This document shows, piece after piece, positions 8,596 through 18,194 of a DNA stretch of 64,000 nt. A program made the translations under genes and the position numbers. This DNA is from Parafrankia irregularis. Its GTDB lineage: Bacteria; Actinomycetota; Actinomycetes; Frankiales; Frankiaceae. Location of the stretch: NCBI RefSeq assembly GCF_001536285.1, contig NZ_FAOZ01000028.1, forward strand, positions 1 to 64,000, given 5' to 3'. Numbering within the stretch: the stretch's first letter is position 1; the number at the start of each line of letters is the position of its first letter. The notes under the pieces are model-generated. The model saw only the letters and a program-made list of their open reading frames with translations, did not search any database and was not told where the DNA came from.

Positions 8596-8788
8596 TCGTA
8601 GGATGGGCCTGGCATGAACGCGGCCGGCCCGGGCAAGACGCCAGTACGCCGAATCGCTCTGGTCGGTAAGGGTTCGAACCTGCTTGGACACAGCATGACC
8701 AGTTGCCTACCGCCTCGGCCCCGCACATGCCTATTCTTTGGGTGTCAGGTTCCGTCCGGCGGGCCTGAAGGTCGTGGGAGGAGCGTCG

Positions 8789-9211
8789 ATGCCGCTCTCG
8801 GAAAACGAGCAGCGCCTACTGGAGCAGATCGAGCGCGCTCTCGTCGAGGACGATCCGAAGTTCGCGAGCACGGTCCGTTCGACGAATCCCCGGACTTACC
8901 TGCTCCGGCGGGTTCGGCGCAGTGCGGGGGTGTTCGTCCTCGGTCTCGTCGTCCTCGTCGTCGGGGTTGTCCTCAACCAGGTGCCGCTGACGGTCGTCCT
9001 GGGGATCCTGGGGTTCGCGATGATGCTCTTCGCGGCTCTTCGGGGCGCTGCGGACCTGCGGCGGATGAGCGGGCGTGGGCCTGACACCGGGCGTCGTGCC
9101 CCGGGGGTGAGAGGCAGGCCCGGCGGCAGGCAGCGCCAGCCTCGCTCGTCCTCGTCGTTCATGGAGCGGGTCGAGGAGCGCTGGCGCCGGCGCTGGGAAG
9201 ACGGCTCCTGA
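8789..9211 (+). CDS. DUF3040 membrane protein
   Basis: Protein of 140 residues starting MPLSENEQRLLEQIERAL, the typical opening of DUF3040 proteins of actinobacteria. It is followed by two membrane helices (VFVLGLVVLVVGVVL and VVLGILGFAMMLFAAL) and a basic Arg/Gly tail. The start at 8789 is supported by GGGAGGAG just upstream; a possible -10 TATTCT lies at 8732. The function of the family is not known. It often lies close to dinB and the mra region in actinobacteria. Confidence 0.85.
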   Translation: MPLSENEQRLLEQIERALVEDDPKFASTVRSTNPRTYLLRRVRRSAGVFVLGLVVLVVGVVLNQVPLTVVLGILGFAMMLFAALRGAADLRRMSGRGPDTGRRAPGVRGRPGGRQRQPRSSSSFMERVEERWRRRWEDGS

Positions 9212-9348
9212 GCCGAGGCCGAGACCTGTGAGCCGAGACCTGGGCTGTGAGCCGGCTTCAGCCAGCCGGCGGTCCAGGTCCCGGGTCAGTCCAGGCTCCC
9301 GCCAGGTCGCCAGGACCTCTCGGCCCGGTCGCTAGGACGGCCCGGTCG

Positions 9349-11760
9349 CTAGGACCCCTCGCGGGGGCCGCTGCCGGTCGCCGCGAGGACCGGTCTGTCG
9401 TCGTGGCCTGGCGTGATCCGTCGCAGCACGGACGGCGGGGCCACGGTCGCCATCGCCCGCCGCCCACGCGGCGTGACGGACCACAGCACCCTGCGCGCCA
9501 GCGCCAGATCGGTCAGCAGAGCAGGGTCGAACGCGATCGTCCCCGGTGGGGCGTAGCGAGCCCGTTCCTGGGCTGTGGCCAGCCGTATCAGCGCGTCCCG
9601 CGCCGCGAGGACCTCCGGCGATCCGGCCTCGGGCCCGGCCTCCAGGAACGAGATCAGGCGTTGCGCGCCGGATCGTGGTGAGTCGCTGCTTCGCAGCCGG
9701 ATCCCGAGGTCGGCGGCGATGTCGACAAGCTCGGCCCAGACGGCGTGGACCCGAGCGACCAGCGCCGCGTCCGTCGGAGCCCCCGAGCCCGCATGGCCGT
9801 GTGGGCTCGGGGCCATGCGGCGCCGTCGCAGCACGAGCCGGGTCAGCGCCGGCACGCTGAGCAGCCCCAGAACGCCGAGCCCCAGCCCGACCCAGGGCAG
9901 CCACGGGGGCGGGAACGAATGCGTCCGGGCACCCCTGGCGGCCGACCCCACCGGTTGCTCCGGCTCCTCATCGAGGGCGCCTGGGTCCGCGGGAACGGGC
10001 GTCACGACCGGGGTGGGCTCGACCCCGACCGCGTCGTCCGCCTCGGGAGTGGACGACGCTCCCGCGTCGTCGGCCGGGTCGGTGGACGGTGCGTAGTCCG
10101 GTGCGGGGGTGCTCCCGTCGGTGCGGCGGGTTGGCTCGAAGGGGATCCAGCCCAGCGTCGGGAACCAGACTTCGGGCCAGGCGTGTGCCTGCTTGTTGGT
10201 AATCAGCCAGCTGCCGTCGGACTGCTGCGTTCCATGCGTGAAACCGATGGCGACCCGGGACGGCAGGCCGAGCAGCCGTACCAGTACGGCCATGGCGGAG
10301 GCGAACTGCTCGCAGTACCCACGCCGGCTGGAGAACAGGAAGTCGGCGAGGGCGCCGTCCTGAGCCGTGGGCGCCCCGGTCAGGTCGTAGGTGAAGTCCG
10401 GGCCACGCAGATAGTTCTGGATGGCGACGACCTTCGCGTAGTCGGTGTCGGTGCGGGCGGTGACCCGGTCGAGCAGCGTCGGCAGCCGGGGATCGAGGCC
10501 GGCGGGCAGGGCGGTCACGACGTCCATGGAGTCGGGCACGGCACCGGTGGCGGCCCTGATCTGCTCGGAGGTCGGATCGGGAACCTCGGCCTGCACGGTG
10601 TAGCGCAGCCCGGCGGTGGAGGTGCGGGTGGAGAACACCGTGCCGGTCGGCTCGGCGAGGCGCCAGTCGCCGACCAGGCCGTCGAAGCGGGTGGGGATAC
10701 CCGGGACGGGGAGGTACCTTTCGGTCATCTCCTTACTTACCGTCACGGTCGCTTCGGTCGGAACGGTACGGACGTCCGCCTCGGGTCCCGGCAGGCCCGC
10801 GCTGACCCGGGCATCCTTGGTCGCGTTCAGCGTCCGGAGCGTGAAGCGCTGGCCGTCGAAGTTCTCCAGCGCGGTGAGCCGCAGGTAGTTGGGGGTGGCG
10901 GTGGACACCCGCAGCAGCGGGACCTCGCGTTCGTTGTGGATCTGCTGGGACAGCGAGACGATGGGCTGGATGACGCTGGCCGAGCTGCGGCCTTCGCTGG
11001 CCCCGATCGCGCTGCCTCTGTTGACCACTCCCCGCCCGTCCAGAGACGGCAGCACCAGCGGCACGAGCGCCGCGATCACCAGGCAGCCCGCGGCGATCTG
11101 TGCCCCGAGCCCGCCCAGACCGTTGCTGATCATTCTGGGGGAGCGGTCCCCCGTCAGGCGGCCCCACCTGGTCACCATGCGGTTGCCGTCCAGCAGCATC
11201 AGCGCGACGAAACCGATCGCGCCCAGCACGAAGGGCAGGGTGCCCACGCCGGCGGGGAGGATGGCGGCCGGGACGAGGAAGAGCGCGAGCAGCGGGATAC
11301 CCGCCAGCGCCGGCCGGTCGACGACGACGACGACGAGCAGATCGACGGCCATGACGACCACGTAGGTGGCGACGAGGACCAGGACGACCAGGCCCGGTTG
11401 CTCCGGCACCGGTACCGCGAGCTGCCGGATCTCGTCCCTGATCGGCGTGGCCAGGTCGAACAGGGCCGACGTCGAGGCAGGTGTGGGGATCACGCCGAGC
11501 AACGCGGCCTCGTGGGCGCCCACCGCGGTGACGGACATGCACAGGCCGACGAGGCTCAGGCAGAAGCCGGTGAGTGCGGGGTGCCGGATCGACCTGCCGA
11601 CATGCCGGCCCAGGACGGCCGTGCCCACCCCCACCACTGTCGCGATCAGGACAGTCCGGAACCACCAGATGGTGCCGGCGAACAGCGGTGCCATGGCGGT
11701 GCTGGCGAGCAGACAGGCCGCGCCGCCGAAAACGGAGGCGATCGGCCGCGGGGTCACCAT
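9349..11760 (-). CDS. TgpA-type transglutaminase-like membrane protein
   Basis: Protein of 803 residues. About six hydrophobic segments in the first ~240 residues (DUF3488/TgpA N-terminal region) precede a periplasmic-type transglutaminase-like domain. RRGYCEQFASAM supplies the catalytic Cys (C483) and KQAHAWPEVWF the His (H526). An acidic linker, another membrane segment and a DUF4129-like C-terminal part follow. It is the last gene of the MoxR-DUF58-TgpA unit and overlaps the DUF58 gene by a few bases. The substrate is not known; crosslinking or hydrolysis of surface proteins is an inference from the family. The mirror frame on the plus strand is a shadow. Confidence 0.85.
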   Translation of the reverse strand: MVTPRPIASVFGGAACLLASTAMAPLFAGTIWWFRTVLIATVVGVGTAVLGRHVGRSIRHPALTGFCLSLVGLCMSVTAVGAHEAALLGVIPTPASTSALFDLATPIRDEIRQLAVPVPEQPGLVVLVLVATYVVVMAVDLLVVVVVDRPALAGIPLLALFLVPAAILPAGVGTLPFVLGAIGFVALMLLDGNRMVTRWGRLTGDRSPRMISNGLGGLGAQIAAGCLVIAALVPLVLPSLDGRGVVNRGSAIGASEGRSSASVIQPIVSLSQQIHNEREVPLLRVSTATPNYLRLTALENFDGQRFTLRTLNATKDARVSAGLPGPEADVRTVPTEATVTVSKEMTERYLPVPGIPTRFDGLVGDWRLAEPTGTVFSTRTSTAGLRYTVQAEVPDPTSEQIRAATGAVPDSMDVVTALPAGLDPRLPTLLDRVTARTDTDYAKVVAIQNYLRGPDFTYDLTGAPTAQDGALADFLFSSRRGYCEQFASAMAVLVRLLGLPSRVAIGFTHGTQQSDGSWLITNKQAHAWPEVWFPTLGWIPFEPTRRTDGSTPAPDYAPSTDPADDAGASSTPEADDAVGVEPTPVVTPVPADPGALDEEPEQPVGSAARGARTHSFPPPWLPWVGLGLGVLGLLSVPALTRLVLRRRRMAPSPHGHAGSGAPTDAALVARVHAVWAELVDIAADLGIRLRSSDSPRSGAQRLISFLEAGPEAGSPEVLAARDALIRLATAQERARYAPPGTIAFDPALLTDLALARRVLWSVTPRGRRAMATVAPPSVLRRITPGHDDRPVLAATGSGPREGS

Positions 11761-13310
11761 CCGCGGCCCGCCGAAGTGGCCGGTCCGCCGGTGGTGGCCG
11801 CGGTCGGGGAGGGCTCATACGGCGAGCCGGGTCGGTAGAGCGGCCCGGTGGGTGCCGGGGCCGGGGTGGGCGTCACCCCCGGTGCCGTTCCGGGTGCCGG
11901 ACTCGGGCCTGATGCCGAGCCCGGCACGGGAGTCCGCGCCCCGGCCCCGGTCGGCCGCGAGCCTGGCCGCGGCGTGTTGTTGCCGCCGACGCCGCCGACA
12001 CCGGCTGCGCCAGGCGCAGCACCAGCACCAGCACCAGCGCCGAAACCGCCGATGCGCGAGTGCGTTCGTCCGCCGCCCGCCCCAGGACGGAAGATCCGCG
12101 GCCAGGTGTCCGCCAGCCGTGTCGTGCGGTCCGCGACCAGCACGGTCCACCCGTGCCTGGTCAGGATGTGCCGGGACATCTCGACGGTGTTGGCGGCGGT
12201 CGATTCCTCGGCGCTCCACTGGGCGATGTCGGTCAGCACGGCGATCGCCGGTGCCTTCCGTGGCCGGGCACCGGCGATCAGGGTGGCAGTGGCCTGGTCG
12301 ACCCGTCCGAGCACGACGACCACCATGCCGGAGTGCTCCGCGGACCGCAGGCGCGCCAGCGCCGGGTTCAGCAGGGCGGACGGGCTCGGCTCGATGACCG
12401 CGAGCTGGTCGAGCAGCGCGCCGACGGCGTTGCCGGGGCCGGTGGCGGCCACCCGGCTGCCGGTGAGCAGTCGCACCCCGTAGCCGCTGCGGGCGAGGTT
12501 GACCGCGATCGAGCCCGCCGCGCTGACCGCCCACGAGAACGGGCCGTCGGGATGGTCCGCGGGCCAGGAGTCGGCCCGGGTGTCGAGCAGCACGGTGGCC
12601 GCGCCGGTGAGCGGCCGCTCGCTTCTGCGCACCGTCAGCTCACCGAGCCGGGCCGTGGTCTTCCAGTGGACCTTGCGTAGGTCGTCTCCGGATCGGTAGG
12701 GCCGGGTCGTCGATTCGTCGTCACCCGCCCGAGCGGAGGAACGGCGCACCGCGTTGTTGAGCGTCGACAGCCCGACGGAGGGCACCAGCGGCATGCGTTC
12801 GAGCGCGGGCGCGACCGTGAGGCTGTCCTTGCCGCGGAAGCTGCGTTCCAGCTCGCACAGGCCGAACGGATCGGTCAGCCGGATGGTCAGCGGCCCGACC
12901 TGGTACCGGCCGCGGGTCTGGGCCCGCATGGAGTACGACAGGTCACGCGAGCCGCCCGGCTCGATGCGGTCCACCACGAAACGTGCCCGGTGGCCGAGAT
13001 GGGACGTCACGTCCTCGACGAGCAGGACGGACGAGCGCAGCCGGGAGACGTTGTCCAGCCGGATCCGCACCGCGACGGTATCCCCGGCGGTCACGCGGGG
13101 TGGGTCGAGCCGGCGCGTGCAGGCCAGGCGGTAGCGAGTCCGGGCGACGAACGCGGCTGCGACCAGGGGGAACATCAGCAGCAGGAGGGCGACGGCGAGC
13201 AGGTCCTGCTCGCCGATGATCGCGGCCGCGGCGATGCACGCTCCACCGGCGGCGAGGAACGAGCAGCCGCGTACCGTCAGCCCGCGCAGTGCGGCGATGT
13301 AGTCGTGCAC
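11754..13310 (-). CDS. DUF58 (vWA-like) membrane protein
   Basis: Protein of 518 residues. Two N-terminal membrane segments are followed by an Ig-like part and then the DUF58 signature region YRSGDDLRKVHWKTTARL, typical of proteins encoded next to MoxR ATPases. A Gly/Ala/Pro-rich tail of about 90 residues has no recognisable fold. It lies between the MoxR gene (6-base gap) and the transglutaminase gene (overlap), an arrangement known across actinobacteria and proteobacteria. It probably acts with the MoxR chaperone on the membrane transglutaminase. Confidence 0.85.
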   Translation of the reverse strand: MHDYIAALRGLTVRGCSFLAAGGACIAAAAIIGEQDLLAVALLLLMFPLVAAAFVARTRYRLACTRRLDPPRVTAGDTVAVRIRLDNVSRLRSSVLLVEDVTSHLGHRARFVVDRIEPGGSRDLSYSMRAQTRGRYQVGPLTIRLTDPFGLCELERSFRGKDSLTVAPALERMPLVPSVGLSTLNNAVRRSSARAGDDESTTRPYRSGDDLRKVHWKTTARLGELTVRRSERPLTGAATVLLDTRADSWPADHPDGPFSWAVSAAGSIAVNLARSGYGVRLLTGSRVAATGPGNAVGALLDQLAVIEPSPSALLNPALARLRSAEHSGMVVVVLGRVDQATATLIAGARPRKAPAIAVLTDIAQWSAEESTAANTVEMSRHILTRHGWTVLVADRTTRLADTWPRIFRPGAGGGRTHSRIGGFGAGAGAGAAPGAAGVGGVGGNNTPRPGSRPTGAGARTPVPGSASGPSPAPGTAPGVTPTPAPAPTGPLYRPGSPYEPSPTAATTGGPATSAGRGW

Positions 13311-13316
13311 GTGTCT

Positions 13317-14345
13317 CTAGCGACCGCGCCGCGGCGGCCGCGGTTGCGCCTGCCGGGCGACCGGGATCCGGGCGATCAGGTCGGTGACGATCCGCGCCGC
13401 GATGTCGTTCGTCGGCTCACCGGAGAGCGTGATCTCCGGGTGCAGCAGGAGGCGGTGCGCGAGCACGGCACTGGCCAGTGCCTGGACGTCGTCGGGGAGC
13501 ACGTAGCCACGCCGGTCGATGGCCGCGTGTGCCCGCGCGGTGCGGATGAGGTGCAGGGCCGCCCGCGGCGACGCCCCCAGCGTGATCTCGGGATGTCGCC
13601 GGGTGGCGCCGACCAGGTCGACGATGTACTGCCGGACCTCGTCCGAGACGTGCACGGAGCGGACCAGGCCGGCGAGCTTGGCCACCTCGGCCGCGTTGGT
13701 CACGGGGACGACACCCGTCAGCGGATCGTTCTGCCCGTGGTTGTCGAGCATCGCCAGCTCGGCGGCGGGGGAGGGGTAGCCCATCGAGACCCGGGCGGTG
13801 AACCGGTCGCGCTGAGCCTCCGGCAGCGCCCGGGTGCCGTCCATCTCGATCGGGTTCTGGGTGGCGATGACCATGAAGGGCGGCTCGAGGCGGTAGGTGA
13901 CACCGTCCACGGTCACCTGGTGCTCCTCCATGCATTCCAGGAGCGCCGACTGTGCCTTCGGTTCCGCACGGTTGATCTCGTCGCCGACCACGATGTTCGC
14001 GAAGACCGGACCGGGCCGGAACTCGAAGTCGCGGGTTCCCTGGTTGTAGACGCTCACCCCGGTCACGTCGCTGGGCAGCAGGTCCGGGGTGAACTGGATC
14101 CGGCGGACCCGGGCGTCGATGGAGCGGGCGAGTGCCTTGGCCAGCATGGTCTTGCCGACACCGGGCACGTCCTCGATCAGCAGGTGGCCCTCGGCGAACA
14201 GGACGACCAACGCGGTGCGGATCACATCTGACTTGCCGTCGATGACGGTCTCCGCCGAGCGGCGCACCCGGTCGGCGACCTCGGACAAGTGATCTATGTC
14301 GGCCGCGGGGTCATGCCAACGCAGAACTCCCGGCTCCGTCACCAC
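13317..14345 (-). CDS. MoxR-family AAA+ ATPase
   Basis: Protein of 342 residues. Walker A is EDVPGVGKTMLAKAL, Walker B GDEINRAEPKAQSALLECMEE, and sensor 1 IATQNPIEMDGTR, all typical of MoxR/RavA-like AAA+ chaperones. The GTG at 14345 is preferred over upstream ATGs because AGGGAGG lies about 8 bases before it. MoxR proteins assist maturation of partner complexes, here presumably the DUF58 and TgpA-like proteins encoded downstream. It is divergent from mraZ. Confidence 0.93.
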   Translation of the reverse strand: MVTEPGVLRWHDPAADIDHLSEVADRVRRSAETVIDGKSDVIRTALVVLFAEGHLLIEDVPGVGKTMLAKALARSIDARVRRIQFTPDLLPSDVTGVSVYNQGTRDFEFRPGPVFANIVVGDEINRAEPKAQSALLECMEEHQVTVDGVTYRLEPPFMVIATQNPIEMDGTRALPEAQRDRFTARVSMGYPSPAAELAMLDNHGQNDPLTGVVPVTNAAEVAKLAGLVRSVHVSDEVRQYIVDLVGATRRHPEITLGASPRAALHLIRTARAHAAIDRRGYVLPDDVQALASAVLAHRLLLHPEITLSGEPTNDIAARIVTDLIARIPVARQAQPRPPRRGR

Positions 14346-14884
14346 GGTGTCGGCCTCCCTTGGATCTCGTGTCCTGGCCGCTGCCACCGTTACGGGAATG
14401 TTGTCCCGTGGCGTCCCGGTCGTCTCACGGGTCCCCCCGCTACACCACCCGGACATGACCGCGACGTGTCCTGCTCCCCTCTGAGTGTGACATCCGTTCG
14501 GGGGTGCCCGGGGCGACTGGTCGTCGTTGGTCCTTGCTGGGCCGGCAGTGGGTGATGGAGCGCGGTCTCGGCTCGCACCGTGATGCGCATTCGTAACATT
14601 TGCCGATTGCGCTCTGTGATCAAACAATCGCCAATTCAGCCGCTTTATACCACCTTCGTAGTGGCGAACAACCGCTGCTCCCGTCCGGAGTGGGGGAGGT
14701 GGGGTGTAGCGGGGTGTCATGGGGGTGTGAGGTGGGGGGGAGTGGAGTAGAGTGGCGCGCAGTGGGGGAGGGGAGCTTGCGGCGCGGGTAGCCGTCGTCT
14801 GGTGAACAGCTGCCGGCGGGTGAACCAACCGTCGTCTCTGGTGGCCAGGGCGCGTCTCGGTCGGAGCCAGGCGGGGAGGTGCCG
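14346..14884. other. Intergenic region between moxR and mraZ
   Basis: A 539-base divergent spacer without a convincing gene. The part nearest moxR is GC-rich and unremarkable. 14585-14660 has a locally lower GC content and probably holds promoters, but no clear -35/-10 pair stands out. The G-rich repeat array (listed separately) fills 14690-14767 on the mraZ side. Confidence 0.6.
14690..14767 (+). promoter_or_regulatory. Array of eight MraZ-box-like repeats
   Basis: TGGGG-like pentamers occur with a helical period: TGGGG 14691, TGGGG 14700, CGGGG 14710, TGGGG 14720, then TGGGG 14733, TGGAG 14743, TGGCG 14753, TGGGG 14763. MraZ of Escherichia coli binds TGGGN repeats separated by 5 bases upstream of its own gene, so these are likely autoregulatory sites. 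A possible -10 (TAGAGT, 14748-14753) lies inside the second block, consistent with repression by occlusion. A G-quadruplex is an alternative reading of the G-runs. Confidence 0.7.
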
Positions 14885-15316
14885 GTGTTTCTCGGCAGCC
14901 ACACGCCGCGGCTGGACGACAAAGGGCGACTGACGCTGCCGGCGAAGTTCCGGGAAGAGCTGGAAGGGGGGCTAGTGATCACAAAGGGGCAAGAGCGTTG
15001 TCTCTACGTGTTCCCTCTGGCGGAGTTCGCCCGGATCAGTGAGTCCCTTCGTACGGCTCCGGTCACGGCAAAGGCGCTTCGTGACTACAGTCGTGTGTTC
15101 TTCTCCTCGGCGGCGGACGACGTTCCCGACCGGCAGGGGCGGATCACTATTCCCCCTGCGCTACGCACTTATGCCGGGTTGTCCCGCGAGTGTGTGGTGA
15201 ACGGCGCCAACACCAGGGTCGAGATCTGGGACTCCACCCGATGGGAGACCTATCTGGCGGACCAGGAGGAGACCTTCGCCGAGCTGTCGGAGGAGGTTCT
15301 GCCCGGAGTCATCTGA
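14885..15316 (+). CDS. mraZ: MraZ, transcriptional regulator of the dcw cluster
   Basis: Protein of 143 residues with two SpoVT/AbrB-like halves: [20 protein letters not shown] at the start and [15 protein letters not shown] near residue 80. It binds DNA repeats upstream of its own gene and controls the dcw operon in other bacteria. GTG 14885 is chosen over GTG 14879 because GGGGAGG (14873-14879) is then correctly spaced and the protein begins like other MraZ proteins. It heads the division/cell wall cluster. Confidence 0.95.
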   Translation: MFLGSHTPRLDDKGRLTLPAKFREELEGGLVITKGQERCLYVFPLAEFARISESLRTAPVTAKALRDYSRVFFSSAADDVPDRQGRITIPPALRTYAGLSRECVVNGANTRVEIWDSTRWETYLADQEETFAELSEEVLPGVI

Positions 15317-15615
15317 GTTTTCGCAGGCACGATGTGACCATCGGTCGTCTGTCGAGGTCTCCCCCCGCTCCCACCGGCCGCCACTTCCCCGGCGTCCGGC
15401 GAACGAGCGGGGCGGGACCTGGGTGTACGACCCCATCGGCCGTTCCCTCGCAGAGCCGTTTCCGTCGTCGGCGCGGACTCGCGGCATCCCTGACCCGTGC
15501 ACCGTGAGATGGAAGAGGACCACAGCGCGCCGGCGGCGGCGCGCCCGGCGTCACCTGAACCGGCGTGACCGTCCGGGGGATGTTCCAGTTTTCGACAAGG
15601 GCCGAGGGGTTGGCA

Positions 15616-16599
15616 GTGGACGTCACGCACACGCCGGTGCTGACCGAGCGCGTCGTCGAGCTGCTCACTCCCGCCATGCAGGGGCCCGGGGCGATCGTGG
15701 TGGACACGACTGTGGGGCTGGGTGGGCATTCCCTGGCCCTGCTTGAGGCATTTCCGCGGGCCCGGCTCATCGGGCTTGACCGCGATCCGCGCGCCCTCGC
15801 CTACAGCCGCCACCGGCTGGCCGACCTCGGTACCCGGGTGGATCTGGTGCACACGGTCTACGACCAGCTGCCGGACGCCCTTTCCGGGCTGGGTGTCCCC
15901 GAGGTGAACGGGATTCTGTTCGACCTCGGTGTCTCCTCCATGCAGCTCGACATGGATGAACGCGGATTCGCGTACTCCCGGGACGCGCCGCTGGACATGC
16001 GGATGGACCAGGAGCGCGGGCCGACCGCGGCCGACGTGCTTAACACCTACGATGTCGACTCCCTTACCCGCATCCTGCGGAACTACGGCGAGGAGCGCTT
16101 CGCCCGCCGGATCGCGCAGGCGGTGGTGAGCGCGCGGCAGACGGCCCCGTTCACCACATCCGCGCGGCTGGTGGACCTCATCCGCGATGCCATTCCGGCG
16201 GCGGCCCGGCGCACCGGCGGGAATCCCGCGAAGCGAACCTTCCAGGCATTGCGTATTGAGGTGAACACCGAACTGGATGTGCTCGAGCGGGCGCTGCCGG
16301 CCGCATTCGACGCGCTGGCGGTGGGCGGCCGGCTGGTGGTGCTCTCGTACCACTCCCTGGAGGACCGGCTGGTGAAACGCGCGCTCGGGCCGCGGGCGGT
16401 TCCAGCCGTACCGCCGGATATGCCGGTGATTCCCGACGACGCCCGCCCAACGCTGCGCTGGCTGACCCGTGGCGCCGAGCCGGCGTCCGACCAGGAGATC
16501 GAGCGGAACGCGCGGGCCGGATCCGTCCGCCTGCGTGCCGCGGAACGCGTGGCGGCCGAGCCGGGCCGTGCAAAGAACCCGACCGGAGGTGTCCGATGA
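15616..16599 (+). CDS. rsmH: 16S rRNA (cytosine-1402-N4) methyltransferase
   Basis: Protein of 327 residues. The start [17 protein letters not shown] is the usual N-terminus of RsmH (MraW). The SAM-binding motif I is [16 protein letters not shown], followed by [13 protein letters not shown] and, towards the C-terminus, [16 protein letters not shown] 1561x is at 15616 with GAGGGG seven bases before it; ATG 15580 and GTG 15565 are upstream alternatives. It overlaps ftsL by 4 bases. The 300-base gap after mraZ holds nothing recognisable. Confidence 0.95.
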   Translation: MDVTHTPVLTERVVELLTPAMQGPGAIVVDTTVGLGGHSLALLEAFPRARLIGLDRDPRALAYSRHRLADLGTRVDLVHTVYDQLPDALSGLGVPEVNGILFDLGVSSMQLDMDERGFAYSRDAPLDMRMDQERGPTAADVLNTYDVDSLTRILRNYGEERFARRIAQAVVSARQTAPFTTSARLVDLIRDAIPAAARRTGGNPAKRTFQALRIEVNTELDVLERALPAAFDALAVGGRLVVLSYHSLEDRLVKRALGPRAVPAVPPDMPVIPDDARPTLRWLTRGAEPASDQEIERNARAGSVRLRAAERVAAEPGRAKNPTGGVR

Positions 16600-18194
16600 C
16601 CGCTCCCGCGCACCCGCTGCCCCGTGGTGGTCGCGCCCGTCCGGCTCGTCGCGCGTCCGGTTCCGCGGGCCACGGGACGGACCCGGCCGGGCCTGAGTTC
16701 CGCCGCGCCGACTACGTCTATGACAGCACCGCATACGACCGGGCCGACTACGACGAGGGCGCATACGACAGCAGCGCGTATGCCGATGCCGCATACGGCC
16801 GGGCCGGTCAGGCCACCGTGACGCACGACCAGTCCGTCGAGTCCGTCGAATCCGTCGAATCCGGCGAGGCGAACGGCCAGGTCACCGGGTCGTACGACGA
16901 GGCCACCGGGCAGCGCGGCCGTGGCGGTGTGATCCCGCAGCGGGACGGCTCGGCGTCCGGGCCGGTCAGGCGCGATCGGAGCACCGGCTCCGGCCGGGCC
17001 CGCTCGCGCGGCCAGAACCACGAAGGTGCCGGCGTCGACATCGCCGGCTACGCCGACATGGAAGACCAGACGATGGACGGAACCGGAACGCGTCCCGCGG
17101 CGACGAGGGCCGCTCGCGCGGGCACGGCGGCCCCGCGTGCCCGCGGCGGCGCACGATCGGGCGCGGCGGGCAGCGGCACAGTGCGGTCGGGTGCCGGCCG
17201 GTCCTCCGTAGCCCGGGGAGCCGGGGCCGCCCGCACGACTACGAGCCGATCGGCCGCGGCAGCCTCCCGATCCGCCACGGCCGCGAACAGGTCCGGCGCG
17301 GGCACGGCCCGTGCGGCCGCCACGACGGCGGCGACCCGTTCAGGTACAGCGTCGAGCCGTTCCGGATCGGCCGCAGCCAGCTCTGGTGCGGCGGCGAGCC
17401 GTTCCGGTGCGACTGCGCGGGCTGGTGCGGCGCGGTCGGGATCCGGCCGGTTGGCCGCGTCGATGGTGGGCGGTGCCGCGAGCGCGCCGGCGCTCGGCTC
17501 GCCGCTGCTGCGCCCGGACTGGCCACGGCTGTCGTCCTGGCGTCTCCCAGGGCGGTCGAACGCACCGCGCGGTCCCTTCGTGGCTCTTCTGCTCGTCCTG
17601 ATGGGGGCGGGCCTGCTGTCCCTGCTCCTACTCAACATCGCGCTCATGGAGCACGCGTTCCATGCGGACGAGCTCGAGCAGAAGGCCGCCACGCTCGCCC
17701 GTCAGGAGCAGGAGCTGTCGGTCCAGCTCGACGAGCAGTCGGACCCGGGCCAGCTCGCCGCACGGGCCACCCAGCTCGGGATGGTCGCCGGCGAAGTGCC
17801 CGTGTTCCTGCCGCGCGACGCACCGCTGCCGCCGGGCGCACGCGTGCTCACTCGCGAGGCGGGCAGCGGGATGCTGCTCGTGGTGGTCCCGTCGGCGGCG
17901 GCCAACGGAACGGCCGCGACCGGATCCGCCGCGACCGCAACGACCGCGACTGGAACCGGCGCCGGTCAGGACGCGACCGGCACCGCCGGGACAACCGCAT
18001 CCGCGGGAGCCGGTACGCCCTCGGGGACAGGTGGCGCCGTTGGGACCGACACGGCAGCGCAGGGCCAGGGCCAGGCTCAGGCGCAGGGATCGGCTTCGGC
18101 GGCCGGCCAGGCCACGAGCGGCGGCGGGACGGCGGCGGGTGGCGAGCCCGCGGCCGGTGCCCGAGCCGGTGGAGAGGCGGTAGCCGGTCAGTGA
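16596..18194 (+). CDS. ftsL: FtsL-like septal protein with long N-terminal extension
   Basis: Protein of 532 residues, against ~100-200 in most bacteria. Residues 1-325 are a predicted cytoplasmic, disordered region. It has a Tyr-rich stretch ([20 protein letters not shown]) at about 39-58, a run of [10 protein letters not shown], then Ala/Arg/Ser-rich sequence. One membrane helix ([19 protein letters not shown]) at about 328-346 is followed by a short leucine-zipper-like coil with [20 protein letters not shown] and an Ala/Thr/Gly-rich tail. It lies between rsmH and ftsI, overlapping both, the usual ftsL place, where it would work in the FtsQLB/FtsWI septal complex. Identity rests on position and topology. 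Confidence 0.75.
   Translation: MTAPAHPLPRGGRARPARRASGSAGHGTDPAGPEFRRADYVYDSTAYDRADYDEGAYDSSAYADAAYGRAGQATVTHDQSVESVESVESGEANGQVTGSYDEATGQRGRGGVIPQRDGSASGPVRRDRSTGSGRARSRGQNHEGAGVDIAGYADMEDQTMDGTGTRPAATRAARAGTAAPRARGGARSGAAGSGTVRSGAGRSSVARGAGAARTTTSRSAAAASRSATAANRSGAGTARAAATTAATRSGTASSRSGSAAASSGAAASRSGATARAGAARSGSGRLAASMVGGAASAPALGSPLLRPDWPRLSSWRLPGRSNAPRGPFVALLLVLMGAGLLSLLLLNIALMEHAFHADELEQKAATLARQEQELSVQLDEQSDPGQLAARATQLGMVAGEVPVFLPRDAPLPPGARVLTREAGSGMLLVVVPSAAANGTAATGSAATATTATGTGAGQDATGTAGTTASAGAGTPSGTGGAVGTDTAAQGQGQAQAQGSASAAGQATSGGGTAAGGEPAAGARAGGEAVAGQ
16832..16868 (+). repeat. 9-base repeats in the ftsL extension
   Basis: Four imperfect copies of a 9-base unit (TCCGTCGAA) encode the SVE repeats of the cytoplasmic region of the FtsL-like protein. 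The 9-base unit keeps the frame open when copy number changes. Confidence 0.7.

Noticed and set aside
8671-8680. GGTTCGAACC as the T-loop arm of a tRNA gene
   Set aside because: No acceptor stem, anticodon arm or D-arm can be formed with the flanking bases; it is an isolated palindrome.
9745-11838. Long plus-strand open frame of 697 codons opposite the transglutaminase gene
   Set aside because: Its protein is Gly/Arg/Gln-rich with no motif; the minus strand has a clear domain structure and catalytic Cys/His. It is a GC-content shadow.
14690-14767. G-rich array as a CRISPR or satellite repeat
   Set aside because: Units are 5 bases with a 10-base period, without spacers of CRISPR length; position before mraZ explains them as regulator boxes.
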